From: CAIVAT01 sp037128705
Lineage (GTDB): Bacteria; Bacteroidota; Bacteroidia; Bacteroidales; FEN-979
Length of the DNA stretch: 64,000 bases
Assembly (NCBI GenBank): GCA_037128705.1
Contig: JBAXVX010000019.1
Coordinates: 14,291 to 78,290 of the forward strand
Direction: 5' to 3'
A program made the translations under genes and the position numbers. The notes beneath the pieces were generated by a model that made no database searches, was not told the origin of the DNA, and was given only the letters and a program-made list of their open reading frames with translations. Positions 19,775 to 28,525 of the stretch are shown in pieces (the first letter of the stretch is position 1; each line of letters opens with the position of its first letter).

Positions 19775-20674
19775 ATGGGACACAAAAAGGATAAGCAAAA
19801 GGACACAGATAAAGTAAAAGAAAAAAAGTCCAAACATCCGGAGGAATTGACTCCCGAGTCAGGAGGTAAACCGGTCAACTCTGAGGAGGAAGGTCATGAT
19901 AAACTTCCCGGTCATATCTATGAAGCGGAATTGGCAAAGCTTCAGATTGAACTGGTCAGGCTTCAGGAGTGGATCAAATACAAGGGGCTTAAGGTAGTTG
20001 TGCTTTTCGAAGGACGGGATGCCGCCGGGAAAGGTGGTTCTATTAAAAGAATCACCGAAAGCCTCAATCCACGTGTTTGCCGGGTTGTTGCTCTCGGTGT
20101 TCCTACAGAAAAGGAAAAATCGCAATGGTATTTTCAGCGCTATGTCCCGCATCTGCCCGCAGCAGGGGAGATGGTCCTTTTTGACCGCAGCTGGTATAAC
20201 CGGGCAGGGGTGGAACGGGTGATGGGTTTCTGCACCGATGCAGAATATTGGGATTTTCTGCGGTCATGCCCGAATTTTGAAAACATGCTGATCCGGTCAG
20301 GAACCATCCTAGTAAAATACTGGTTTTCTGTCAATGACAAGGAACAGGAGAAACGGTTTATTCAGCGCATCAACGATCCGACCCGCCGCTGGAAAATAAG
20401 TCCGATGGATGTGGAATCACGTACCAAATGGATCGATTATTCCAAAGCCAAGGATGAAATGTTTGCCTATACCGACACCAAGCAATCGCCCTGGTATGTC
20501 GTTGAAGCAGATGACAAGCGCAGGGCCAGGCTGAACTGCATCAGCCACCTGCTCAGCCTGATTCCGTATGAGGATGTTCCGCGCGAAACCATTATCCTGC
20601 CCCCCCTGGAAAAGGATAAAGCATATGTACGCCCCCCCATGTCGGAGCAAACCTTTGTACCGAATAAATTCTGA
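19775..20674 (+). CDS. ppk2: Polyphosphate kinase 2 family protein (PPK2)
   Basis: A 299-residue cytoplasmic P-loop kinase that moves phosphate between polyphosphate and nucleotides. A charged Lys/Glu-rich N-terminal tail of about 45 residues precedes the PPK2 core. Walker A is GRDAAGKGG (about residues 80-88), the lid region has FQRYVPHLPAAGEM and Walker B is LFDRSWYNRAGVE. A single PPK2 domain of this size fits class I enzymes, which prefer ADP-to-ATP synthesis, but class cannot be fixed by eye. The start at 19775 follows an AT-rich spacer with ATCGTAATTC repeated. The longer upstream ORF start at 19658 would overlap galK and is rejected. Confidence 0.92.
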   Translation: MGHKKDKQKDTDKVKEKKSKHPEELTPESGGKPVNSEEEGHDKLPGHIYEAELAKLQIELVRLQEWIKYKGLKVVVLFEGRDAAGKGGSIKRITESLNPRVCRVVALGVPTEKEKSQWYFQRYVPHLPAAGEMVLFDRSWYNRAGVERVMGFCTDAEYWDFLRSCPNFENMLIRSGTILVKYWFSVNDKEQEKRFIQRINDPTRRWKISPMDVESRTKWIDYSKAKDEMFAYTDTKQSPWYVVEADDKRRARLNCISHLLSLIPYEDVPRETIILPPLEKDKAYVRPPMSEQTFVPNKF

Positions 20675-20710
20675 TTCCCGTTTTGCGGTAACCCCAATAT
20701 TCCCGGATAT

Positions 20711-21901
20711 TTACTTCAGGACAGAAAACTTGTATGCCGTTTTCTGTGAATATTTTTCTCCCGGATGCAAAATGGTATTTGGAAATGCCGGCTGATTGGG
20801 TGAATCCGGAAAATGCTGGGTTTCGAGGCATAATCCCCAGTACTTTTTATAAATTTTACCGCCCTTCCCTTTGATGGTCCCATCCAGGAAATTACCCGAA
20901 TAAAGCTGGATGCCTGGTTGGGTGGTCGTTATTTCTAACTGGCGTCCGGTGCGCGGATCAAATAACTGGGCTGCAATTGAAAACGGTCCGTTTTTTTTCG
21001 TTAACACATAGTTATGATCATATCCGCCATTAACCTCCCCGATTCGTTCACCGATGGCTGCAGAGTTGTTAAAATCCATGGCGGATCCTCTCACAAACGG
21101 CAAAGCACCGGTCGGGATCAGTTCACTGTTGACCTGGGTATACTGGTCGGCATACATGGTGAGGATATGACCCAGGATGCTCGTGTCTGCTTCACTCAGG
21201 TTAAAATAGGTGTGGTTGCATATGTTCACAGGAGTGGGTTTGTCAGTTTCCGCCTCAATGAGCATGTTCAATGTATTGTGGTCATCCAGTGAATAGATCA
21301 CCTTCACCTTCAGGTTCCCGGGATAACCCTCTTCGCCATCCCTGCTCAGATAGCTGAGTTCAAGATAGGCGCCCAATGAATCAGCGGTTTCCTTTGCATC
21401 CCAGATAACTTTATCAAATCCCTTCAGTCCGCCATGAAGGCTGTTATTCCCGTTGTTAATGTTGAGTTTATAACTTTTCCCGTTCAAAACAAATTTCCCT
21501 TTGGCGATCCTGTTTGCATACCGGCCAACGGTCGCGCCAAAATAGGGGCTGCTGGCAATGTATTGCTCAACACTGTCGTAACCGAGAACGATGTCACCCA
21601 ACCGTCCGGTTTTATCCGGAACGAGGATGGAGGTGATGATACCACCGTAGTTGGTAATCTTTACCATAAGGCCATTGCTGTTGGTAAGCGTGTAAAGAAG
21701 TACCTCCTTCTGATCTGCTTTCCCAAATGAATCTTTCATAATGGTTGGATGTTGGTCAGTTGGTAAAATTTCTGTGATTTTTGAAATGATCGAAGAATCA
21801 TTCAACGCGTTCCCCTTGTCATCGTCATTAATCTGCACATTGCAAGTGGTGAACGAAAACATTGTAAGCACCGAAAGAAAAAAAATAAGGGTCTTCTGCA
21901 T
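20711..21901 (-). CDS. galM: Aldose 1-epimerase (galactose mutarotase), exported lipoprotein
   Basis: A 396-residue mutarotase that interconverts alpha and beta anomers of galactose or glucose. The N-terminus MQKTLIFFLSVLTMFSFTTC is a lipoprotein-type signal, placing the enzyme in the periplasm or on a membrane surface. Family motifs are NNGNNSLHGGLKGFDK, the His in VNICNHTYFNLSE and the catalytic Glu in GLCLETQHFPDSPNQ. Here it would prepare galactose released by outer glycosidases for uptake and galactokinase. It converges with PPK2 (36-bp gap) and has a good promoter at complement 21925-21955. Confidence 0.93.
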   Translation of the reverse strand: MQKTLIFFLSVLTMFSFTTCNVQINDDDKGNALNDSSIISKITEILPTDQHPTIMKDSFGKADQKEVLLYTLTNSNGLMVKITNYGGIITSILVPDKTGRLGDIVLGYDSVEQYIASSPYFGATVGRYANRIAKGKFVLNGKSYKLNINNGNNSLHGGLKGFDKVIWDAKETADSLGAYLELSYLSRDGEEGYPGNLKVKVIYSLDDHNTLNMLIEAETDKPTPVNICNHTYFNLSEADTSILGHILTMYADQYTQVNSELIPTGALPFVRGSAMDFNNSAAIGERIGEVNGGYDHNYVLTKKNGPFSIAAQLFDPRTGRQLEITTTQPGIQLYSGNFLDGTIKGKGGKIYKKYWGLCLETQHFPDSPNQPAFPNTILHPGEKYSQKTAYKFSVLK

Positions 21902-21924
21902 GTCCGGAGTATTTGATTATCATA

Positions 21925-21955
21925 CAAACTTATCAAAACAATGTCAGGTGACCAA
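21925..21955 (-). promoter_or_regulatory. Bacteroidota-type promoter of galM
   Basis: On the minus strand a TTG (complement 21953-21955) is followed 20 bp later by the -7 box TAAGTTTG (complement 21925-21932). Both match the Bacteroidota primary sigma pattern TTTG-N19-21-TAnnTTTG. The 5' leader would be about 20 nt. Confidence 0.55.
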
Positions 21956-22020
21956 CAATCTTTTTACTTTTGAACTTTTTTATCCTTCGTACAGGTAACT
22001 GGTTATTGGTCATTCAAAAC

Positions 22021-22863
22021 ATGTCGCTACTTCTTCAAAATAAAATTATCCTGGTCACAGGAGCCTCTTCAGGAATTGGTGCCGCATCTGCACTGGCATT
22101 TGATGCAGCAGGGGCTAAGGTTGCCCTTGCCGCCCGCAGAAAAGAAAAACTCGAAGCGCTTGCAGCACAGATGCACGATCCCCTGGTCATACAGGTCGAT
22201 CTATCTGAAGAAAGTTCTGCGCGGGAGATGATTCGGACTGTAGTTGACCATTTTGGACGCATCGATGTCCTGGTCAATAATGCAGCCAGCATCATTGTGG
22301 CAAAGGCAGATTCTGTTACCTCTGAAGATCTGCGCTTTGCATTCTCCACCAACCTGATCGCACCGGTTGCCGCAACCCAGGAGGCCATTGGCATCATGCG
22401 CAACCGGGGAGGGCTCCACATCATCAATATCGGCTCACCCGGATTTATGATGGGCATTCCGTTTTATGCTCCCTACGTTTGTTCAAAGGCAGCCCTCTCG
22501 GCCTGGACGAGAACGATCCAGGCTGAATGGTCGGGAACTGAAATCATCGTGAGTGAATTCTTCCCCGGTTATATCAGCACCGATTCTCTCCCTGAATCGC
22601 GGCTGGGTGCGATTGACCAGGATTTCCTGATGGCAGAACACCAGAATTTCATCACCCGGCTTTTTACAAAACCTAAAACACCCGCTGATGTCGCCCGTCA
22701 GCTCATCAAACTGATAGTGAAACCCAGGACCCTGGTCTATTCTGACCTCGGAGTAAAGATCGGGGCTTATATCTCCAATATTTCGGGATTCAGGTTGAAC
22801 ATTGCGGGACAGTTGGCCAAAAATGCCCGGAACAAAAAGAATCTTTCTATTTTTGGCAAATAA
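22021..22863 (+). CDS. Short-chain dehydrogenase/reductase (SDR)
   Basis: A 280-residue NAD(P)-dependent oxidoreductase. The cofactor motif is TGASSGIG near the N-terminus, a Rossmann NNAAS motif follows, and the catalytic Tyr/Lys pair is in YAPYVCSKAAL. The substrate is unknown; C-terminal residues (VKIGAYISNISG) suggest the subgroup that acts on membrane lipids or polyols, which is weak inference. ATG 22021 fits the family start; the upstream ATG at 21970 adds an unrelated stub. A TACTTTTG -7 box lies at 21965-21972. The EXPERA-like gene follows after 31 bp on the same strand. Confidence 0.88.
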   Translation: MSLLLQNKIILVTGASSGIGAASALAFDAAGAKVALAARRKEKLEALAAQMHDPLVIQVDLSEESSAREMIRTVVDHFGRIDVLVNNAASIIVAKADSVTSEDLRFAFSTNLIAPVAATQEAIGIMRNRGGLHIINIGSPGFMMGIPFYAPYVCSKAALSAWTRTIQAEWSGTEIIVSEFFPGYISTDSLPESRLGAIDQDFLMAEHQNFITRLFTKPKTPADVARQLIKLIVKPRTLVYSDLGVKIGAYISNISGFRLNIAGQLAKNARNKKNLSIFGK

Positions 22864-22894
22864 ACCAATTTTCAAATTTCCAAATCATCAAATT

Positions 22895-23404
22895 ATGAGA
22901 CAACCCATCCCCTTAAAAGATCGAAAAATCGACTACATCTATCTTGCCTTCTTCTTTCTCAACCTGTTTTATATTACCTATATTGTTGATTTGGAGCAGC
23001 TTGTAATAAAAAATCCGGATGATTTTCAATATCCGCTCTGGCCGTTGCCATTTCTGGTTGACATGGTCCACTGGTGGGGAAGCAATTTCGATCCCCTGCA
23101 ATGGGCCCGTCCAACCTGGTGGAAAGCAACAATATGGCTTGATGTGGTTTTTTTCGGGCCCTATTATGCCTGTGCGATTTATGCCTTTATCAAGGGGAAG
23201 GAGTGGATCCGCATTCCGACCATCATCTATTCCTGTATTCTATTCACCAATGTCTTCATCATCATGAGTGAAGAATTCTGGGGCCCGCATGCCTCGAATG
23301 CCATCGTCATCGTCACCGTCGCCAATGCCCCATGGTTCCTGTTCCCGATTTTTCTGGTTTGGAAAATGTGGAAAAACGAGCATCCTTTTACCCGCCTTGC
23401 CTGA
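22895..23404 (+). CDS. EXPERA-domain membrane protein, TMEM97/sigma-2-receptor-like
   Basis: A 169-residue protein with four predicted membrane helices. The segment YAFIKGKEWIRIPTIIYS closely resembles the equivalent stretch of eukaryotic TMEM97 (sigma-2 receptor), and the two acidic residues that bind ligands in TMEM97 have counterparts: D32 in IVDLEQ and D66 in NFDPLQWARP. EXPERA proteins include sterol isomerase EBP, TMEM97 and TM6SF2, which bind or convert sterols and other lipids. A bacterial function is not known to me. The gene follows the SDR by 31 bp, so the two may work on the same lipid. Start at ATG 22895; the longer ORF from 22802 overlaps the SDR. Confidence 0.8.
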   Translation: MRQPIPLKDRKIDYIYLAFFFLNLFYITYIVDLEQLVIKNPDDFQYPLWPLPFLVDMVHWWGSNFDPLQWARPTWWKATIWLDVVFFGPYYACAIYAFIKGKEWIRIPTIIYSCILFTNVFIIMSEEFWGPHASNAIVIVTVANAPWFLFPIFLVWKMWKNEHPFTRLA

Positions 23405-23426
23405 TCAGATCCTGATGAAATCCTGA

Positions 23427-24707
23427 TTATTTTTTTAACGGAACAGCCTGTTTTCCAGTGGGAACATTCCCGTTTAACTGAACATTCAATTTGGCGGCGA
23501 GCTGTTTGAATCCGGGAAGATCTTTCGCATCAACCGGTTTCGAGGGAGGTGATACAAGTTTTAACGGATCAATGGGACTCCCGTTGCAGTATACACGGAA
23601 ATCGAGATGCGCGCCGGTTGAAAGACCGCTGCTTCCCACAAATCCTATGATCTGTCCCTGCTGTACATGGTTCCCTGATTTTAACCCTTTGGCATAACCC
23701 GAAAGATGGGCATACGTGGTGGTGTACACAGAATTGTGCCGGATGCTGATGAAACGGCCGTATCCGCCATGAAACCCGACTTCATTCACACGACCATCTC
23801 CAAGAGAGACCACGGGCGTACCCTTCGGTGCTGAATAATCAACGCCAAAGTGCGGGCGGACAATACGCAGGATCGGGTGCATCCGGGAACGAGAAAAACG
23901 GGAGCTGATCCGGGAAAACTTGAGTGGCGCTTTTAAAAAGGAACGTTGGAGGCTCTGCCCGTTCTCATCAAAATAGGCTCCATTCGTGCCCTGGTTAAAA
24001 TAATAGGCATAATAATCCTTTCCGTTACTCTGAAATTTAGATGCCAGGATCCGGTCAATTCCAACCAGGTTGTTATCGACAAAGACCTCCTCATAGATCA
24101 CCTTGAAATTATCTCCTTTTTGCAATCCATAAAAATCAATTGTCCAGGCATATACATCCGAAAGCGCCATCCCGAGATTGACATCGAGTTTGTTTTCGAC
24201 AAAACAATTCCAGAGAGAACTCCTGATTATTCCGGTGAAGGTCTTCACCAGCCTGGTCACCGATTTTTTATCCTGGTATACCTTCAACGAATCCCTGAAA
24301 TCGTATACCACGAAATCGATGGGATTGATTTCATAAATGAAATAGAGGGTGCGGTGTAATGAATCTTTTGTAACGATTCTGGCATAGTTGTTTCCGGCTT
24401 TGATCCTCCTCACATCAAAAACTCCCCTGGTCTCCCTGGCGATTTTATCAATAATCCCGCCCGAAATATGGGAAGAAAGGAGGGTGGAGAGATTCTGATC
24501 AGGTGCAACACGCCCACGGATAACCTGCAGGCTGTCGAGTTTGATCCGGTAAGCCATTTTCTGCCGGGCCACAGGAATGGAATGAGGTTTTTTGTTCAGC
24601 CTGGCTGAAAAGGGGAAAAAGAGGCCAATGATCACAACAATAGCCAGGATAAGAATGACAGCAGCAATGGAATAGGCGAGGAGGGAGGGTTTATGCAATC
24701 CTTTCAC
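23427..24707 (-). CDS. M23 family peptidoglycan endopeptidase, membrane anchored
   Basis: A 426-residue protein with one N-terminal membrane helix (about residues 10-33), a periplasmic linker with LysM-like and OapA-like segments, and a C-terminal LytM/M23 domain. Zinc-site residues are H286 and D290 in VRPHFGVDYSAP; H334 (TYAHL) and H367 (TGAHLDFRVY) complete the site. The second His of the usual HxH is Asp (D369), a variant I recall as common in Bacteroidota M23 proteins. It would cut peptidoglycan cross-links during growth or division. Its start codon overlaps the stop of the metallophosphoesterase gene (ATGA at 24704-24707), so the two are translationally coupled. Confidence 0.9.
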   Translation of the reverse strand: MKGLHKPSLLAYSIAAVILILAIVVIIGLFFPFSARLNKKPHSIPVARQKMAYRIKLDSLQVIRGRVAPDQNLSTLLSSHISGGIIDKIARETRGVFDVRRIKAGNNYARIVTKDSLHRTLYFIYEINPIDFVVYDFRDSLKVYQDKKSVTRLVKTFTGIIRSSLWNCFVENKLDVNLGMALSDVYAWTIDFYGLQKGDNFKVIYEEVFVDNNLVGIDRILASKFQSNGKDYYAYYFNQGTNGAYFDENGQSLQRSFLKAPLKFSRISSRFSRSRMHPILRIVRPHFGVDYSAPKGTPVVSLGDGRVNEVGFHGGYGRFISIRHNSVYTTTYAHLSGYAKGLKSGNHVQQGQIIGFVGSSGLSTGAHLDFRVYCNGSPIDPLKLVSPPSKPVDAKDLPGFKQLAAKLNVQLNGNVPTGKQAVPLKK

Positions 24708-25864
24708 TGGTCGAAAATAAGTATTATTTGAACTATTTCAGGCCTGTTGCCGAGCCTTACAGGCGGTCCCCAGGTCCCAAATCCGTTTGAGACATAAAAA
24801 TGAGTCTGACCAATTTGTTTGTAGCCTGAACTCAGTTCATAAATGGCTTTGGTAATATAATTGAAAGGCCACAGCTGGCCGTGATGTGTGTGCCCCGAAA
24901 GCTGAAGATCCACGCCAAGCGCTTCTGCCTTTTCAAGTTTAAATGGCTGATGGTCCATCAAAATTACCGGAAAGCTGCGATCAACGTGTTCCATGATTTC
25001 GGCAAGTTCCTTTCGTGGTTTTCCGGTAAACCGTGATTTATCCCGGTCGTCACGCCCGACAAGGAAAAACCGTTGATCGATCAGCACCGCGGTATCTCTC
25101 AAAATGCTAACCCCGTGTTCCCTGAGGTACTTTACTGCAGCCTCAGCACCTCCGATAAATTCATGATTTCCGGTGATGCCATAAACCCCAAACCTGGCGC
25201 TGATCTGGTTTAAATTTGCTCCGAGGTTGTTCTTGATCACAGGAGCAAGGTCTTCATCAACCAGATCCCCGGCGAAAAGCACAATGTCAGGATGGAGCGC
25301 ATTGATGGTCTCAACCAGCCTGTTGGCTTTTCGTTTAGCAATGATGGTTCCGAGGTGAATATCTGACGCCATGACAATGTTCAGGGATTTCTCCCCATGC
25401 ACTACCTTCCTGACGTGCAACTCCAGTTTCTTTACCCGTGGAATTCTTGCATTGATGAACCCTCCGGCAACAACAAGTGTAACGGTAGCAAGGGAAACAA
25501 ATAAAAGGATCAGTTTGGTGCGCGGGTAGTCGGCATAAATGATTTGAGGGAAAATATGGACAAAATAGTTAATCATTCTTGCGAAGTCGATCAGGAGCGC
25601 GATCAGGATGAAATAGAGCATGAAAGCCAGCCAGAATGATCCTATCCATGTAATGACTCCCGTAAAACCGCATGGATAGGCACGTTCAAGGATCCTCGCA
25701 AGGATAAAGGTGGATGCAACAAACCAGAATCCGGCGATATACCATGGCCTCCATGACGAACCAACCGGAATGGCCTGCAAACCACGGGTAAAAATATAGC
25801 TGTTTACCAGTCCGTAAACGACCAGAACAATGGTAAAAAATAGGATGAAGGCCCCTGTTTTCAA
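24704..25864 (-). CDS. Membrane-anchored metallophosphoesterase (YkuE/YaeI-like)
   Basis: About 386 residues: four N-terminal membrane helices, then a calcineurin-like phosphoesterase domain. Metal-site motifs are in order: ASDIHLG, FAGDLVDED, TGNHEF, and SGHTHHGQLWP. Related proteins hydrolyse lipid-linked phosphates or UDP-diacylglucosamine, but this substrate is unknown. I prefer the TTG start at 25864 because a strong GGAGG lies 8 bp upstream and a -7 box (TATCTTTG, complement 25895-25902) sits just before it. An in-frame ATG at 25924 would place the promoter inside the gene. It is coupled to the M23 peptidase by a 4-bp overlap, suggesting a shared cell-envelope role. Confidence 0.85.
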   Translation of the reverse strand: MKTGAFILFFTIVLVVYGLVNSYIFTRGLQAIPVGSSWRPWYIAGFWFVASTFILARILERAYPCGFTGVITWIGSFWLAFMLYFILIALLIDFARMINYFVHIFPQIIYADYPRTKLILLFVSLATVTLVVAGGFINARIPRVKKLELHVRKVVHGEKSLNIVMASDIHLGTIIAKRKANRLVETINALHPDIVLFAGDLVDEDLAPVIKNNLGANLNQISARFGVYGITGNHEFIGGAEAAVKYLREHGVSILRDTAVLIDQRFFLVGRDDRDKSRFTGKPRKELAEIMEHVDRSFPVILMDHQPFKLEKAEALGVDLQLSGHTHHGQLWPFNYITKAIYELSSGYKQIGQTHFYVSNGFGTWGPPVRLGNRPEIVQIILIFDQ

Positions 25865-26007
25865 AAAATTCCCTCCTTTATTTGATTTTTTTCGCAAAGA
25901 TACCGATTCATAAAAATATACCATTAAATTTGTTTGGTTGAAAACATCACAAATCTCCCTGTTATTTTTTTATTTAAGTCCGATATTTACCCTTTAATCC
26001 TTTAAAG

Positions 26008-27741
26008 ATGATAGAAACAGGTTTTACTCTCAGTTGGATTGACTACACGATCATGATCGTTTACTTTGCTTTTGTGCTTGGCATCGGGTGGGCTTTGAAA
26101 CGGTATATGAAGGATGCAAATGCGTTCCTTGAAGCCGGTCGGTCGATGCCTGCCTGGGTTGCCGGACTGGCATTCATATCAACCAACCTTGGTGCACTCG
26201 AAGTAATGGGGATGACGGGATCAGGGGCTAAATACGGTATGCTTACAACGCATTTTTACTGGGTTGGGGCCATCCCGGCCATGGTGTTCCTTGCCTTGTT
26301 CATGATGCCATTCTATTATGGCTCAAAAGCCAGGTCGGTTCCTGAATATCTCAAGTTACGGTATGATGAAAAAACCCGTGGGCTCAACGCAATTCTCTTT
26401 GCAGTAATGACCATCCTTGCTTCGGGAATTTCCATGTATGCCCTTGCCATCCTGATGGAAAAAGTGCTTGGATGGAATTTCCATTTGAGCCTTGTACTTT
26501 CTGCAGCCATTGTACTGGCCTATACCTACCTGGGAGGACTGTCGTCAGCCATATACAATGAAGTGCTCCAGTTTTTTATCATCGTGATCGGGTTATTGCC
26601 GATCGTTTTTCTGAGTCTGCAGGATCTGGGTGGCTGGTCAGGGATGAAAGATCAGCTTGCGCCCATCGTCTCAGCAAAGGGATTCGCCCCGGATACATGG
26701 ACGACCACCTGGAAATACACCGGGTCGGCAGCGGCCAATCCGCTGGGCGTTGAATGGTATGGGATATTTGCCGGTCTCGGGTTTGTACTCTCCTTCGGCT
26801 ACTGGTGCACCAACTTTTTAATTGTTCAGCGTGCCATGTCGGCCGAATCGCCGACAGCCGCCAGGAATACCCCGCTCATTGGCGCCCTTCCTAAAATGTT
26901 CATTCCGTTTCTTATCATTGTGCCCGGAATCGCAGCACTTGTTTTACTCAATAAACCGGGGACCGGATTCACCCTTCCCGAAATTTCTCCGGGACATTAT
27001 AATTATGATTACACAATCATCGCACTTTTAAAACAGTATCTTCCCGCCGGGGTGCTGGGATTGGGTATCACTGCGCTTCTCGCTTCCTTTATGTCGGGAA
27101 TGGCCGGAAACGTTTCAGCATTCAACACCGTATGGACCTACGACATCTACCAGAGTTATATCCGCCCTGTTACTTCGGATAAAGCTGCCGATGACAAACA
27201 TTACCTCTTTGTAGGACGCATGGCCACCATCTTTGGAGTGATTGTCAGCATTGCAGCCGCTTACCTGGCAAGTCTTTTCGGGAATATCATGGACTTCCTG
27301 CAAACCATCTTCTCCATGATCAATGCTCCGTTGTTTGCTGTGATCTTCCTTGGCATGTTCTGGAAACGCACAACCGGGCATGCAGCATTTACCGGTTTAC
27401 TGCTGGGATTTTTCATCGCCCTGCTCCATCACGGGGTCACTGTTCCTGCAGGTGCCGCCACCCTCGTAAAAGGAGGATGGATTTGTAATCTTCATACCTA
27501 TCCTGTTGAAATGGCCCAGAATTTCTGGACCGCCATCATCGCCTTCTCGACAAGCGCCATCTTTACTGTCGGGTTATCGCTGGCAACCAAACAGAAAAAA
27601 TCGGACGAAGAGCTGAAAGGCCTGGTTTATGCCCTGACACCACGACATGTTGAAACAAACGTTCCATGGTACAAGCGTTCATCCACACTTGCCATACTTG
27701 TCCTTACCATTGGAACCATCCTGACCATCCTGTTCTGGTAA
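26008..27741 (+). CDS. Sodium:solute symporter family transporter (SGLT-like)
   Basis: A 577-residue inner-membrane transporter with about 14 helices of the SSS family. It starts with an external-type N-terminus (SWIDYTIMIVYFAFVLGIGW), and helix 1-2 contains the family signature region EAGRSMPAWVAGLAFISTN. AYTYLGGLSSAIYNEVLQFF is the typical helix-5/6 motif, and FMSGMAGNVSAFNTVWTYD covers the sodium-site Ser/Thr region. Members of this branch in Bacteroidota import sugars such as galactose or glucose; specificity here is inferred from the neighbouring galK and galM. A TAAATTTG -7 box lies at 25925-25932. It is followed after 52 bp by a 70-residue membrane protein. Confidence 0.92.
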   Translation: MIETGFTLSWIDYTIMIVYFAFVLGIGWALKRYMKDANAFLEAGRSMPAWVAGLAFISTNLGALEVMGMTGSGAKYGMLTTHFYWVGAIPAMVFLALFMMPFYYGSKARSVPEYLKLRYDEKTRGLNAILFAVMTILASGISMYALAILMEKVLGWNFHLSLVLSAAIVLAYTYLGGLSSAIYNEVLQFFIIVIGLLPIVFLSLQDLGGWSGMKDQLAPIVSAKGFAPDTWTTTWKYTGSAAANPLGVEWYGIFAGLGFVLSFGYWCTNFLIVQRAMSAESPTAARNTPLIGALPKMFIPFLIIVPGIAALVLLNKPGTGFTLPEISPGHYNYDYTIIALLKQYLPAGVLGLGITALLASFMSGMAGNVSAFNTVWTYDIYQSYIRPVTSDKAADDKHYLFVGRMATIFGVIVSIAAAYLASLFGNIMDFLQTIFSMINAPLFAVIFLGMFWKRTTGHAAFTGLLLGFFIALLHHGVTVPAGAATLVKGGWICNLHTYPVEMAQNFWTAIIAFSTSAIFTVGLSLATKQKKSDEELKGLVYALTPRHVETNVPWYKRSSTLAILVLTIGTILTILFW

Positions 27742-27793
27742 CATTGATTCATTCACAAAACAACGCAACTAGTCATTCGATAATTCAATAAAA

Positions 27794-28006
27794 ATGGGTA
27801 TAGATATAAAATTTCCGATCGGACTGATGTTTACCATCCTTGGTTTGTTCCTTACTGTTTTCGGATTATTTACCAATGGCGACAGCCTGTTATACAGCCG
27901 TTCGCTGGGGATTAACATCAATTTATGGTCGGGAGGTGGCATGCTGATCTTTGGTCTCATCATGCTCTTTCTATCCTGGAGAAGCCATAAAGCCAAAACT
28001 TCATGA
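27794..28006 (+). CDS. Small two-helix membrane protein downstream of the symporter
   Basis: A 70-residue protein with two hydrophobic helices, GLMFTILGLFLTVFGLFT and WSGGGMLIFGLIMLFLSW, separated by a short loop containing YSRSLGININL. I do not know a named family, but small proteins of this shape commonly follow sodium/sugar symporters in Bacteroidota. Its stop (28004-28006) is 1 bp from the next gene's ATG, so the three genes likely form an operon. Role as a transporter accessory is inference. Confidence 0.7.
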   Translation: MGIDIKFPIGLMFTILGLFLTVFGLFTNGDSLLYSRSLGININLWSGGGMLIFGLIMLFLSWRSHKAKTS

Positions 28007-28007
28007 T

Positions 28008-28499
28008 ATGAACCCGATACATCGAGCCTTTCTCAAGACACCCCTTGGTCATCTTGAAGTCACTGGTTCTGAAAATGGGATCCGCACCCTGGTTTTCCTT
28101 AATTTCAAAGTCAAACCACAGCATGTCCCCTCTTGTTTAAGAGATGGCATCGATCAGCTCGAAGAATATTTCCACGGATCGCGACAGCAATTCGACCTGA
28201 AACTTGACCTTGCCGGTTCTCCGTTTCAGTTGAGCGTTTGGCATGAACTCATCAATATCCCTTTTGGAACCACCATTTCTTACGCTGAACTCGCCAGGAG
28301 GCTGGGCAATGTGAAAGCATTGCGTGCCGTGGGTGGAGCGAACGGACACAACCCTGTTTCCGTCATTGTTCCATGCCATCGCGTGATCGGATCAAATGGG
28401 CGACTCGTCGGATACAGGGGCGGATTGAAACGCAAGAAATGGCTGCTTGAGCACGAACATGCCTTTGATCAGCGCGACCTTTTCTATGTAAAAGTTTGA
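28008..28499 (+). CDS. ogt: Methylated-DNA--protein-cysteine methyltransferase
   Basis: A 163-residue suicidal DNA repair protein that takes the alkyl group from O6-alkylguanine. The acceptor Cys is C123 in VPCHRVIGSNG, followed by GYRGGLKRKKWLLEHE. The DNA-binding helix-turn-helix segment has GTTISYAELARRLG. It lacks an Ada-type N-terminal metal-binding domain. ATG 28008 starts right after the preceding gene's stop; the longer frame from 27951 overlaps it and is rejected. The symbol ogt is assigned by family. Confidence 0.94.
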   Translation: MNPIHRAFLKTPLGHLEVTGSENGIRTLVFLNFKVKPQHVPSCLRDGIDQLEEYFHGSRQQFDLKLDLAGSPFQLSVWHELINIPFGTTISYAELARRLGNVKALRAVGGANGHNPVSVIVPCHRVIGSNGRLVGYRGGLKRKKWLLEHEHAFDQRDLFYVKV

Positions 28500-28525
28500 C
28501 CTGCTTTTCGCTCAAATTCAATCCA

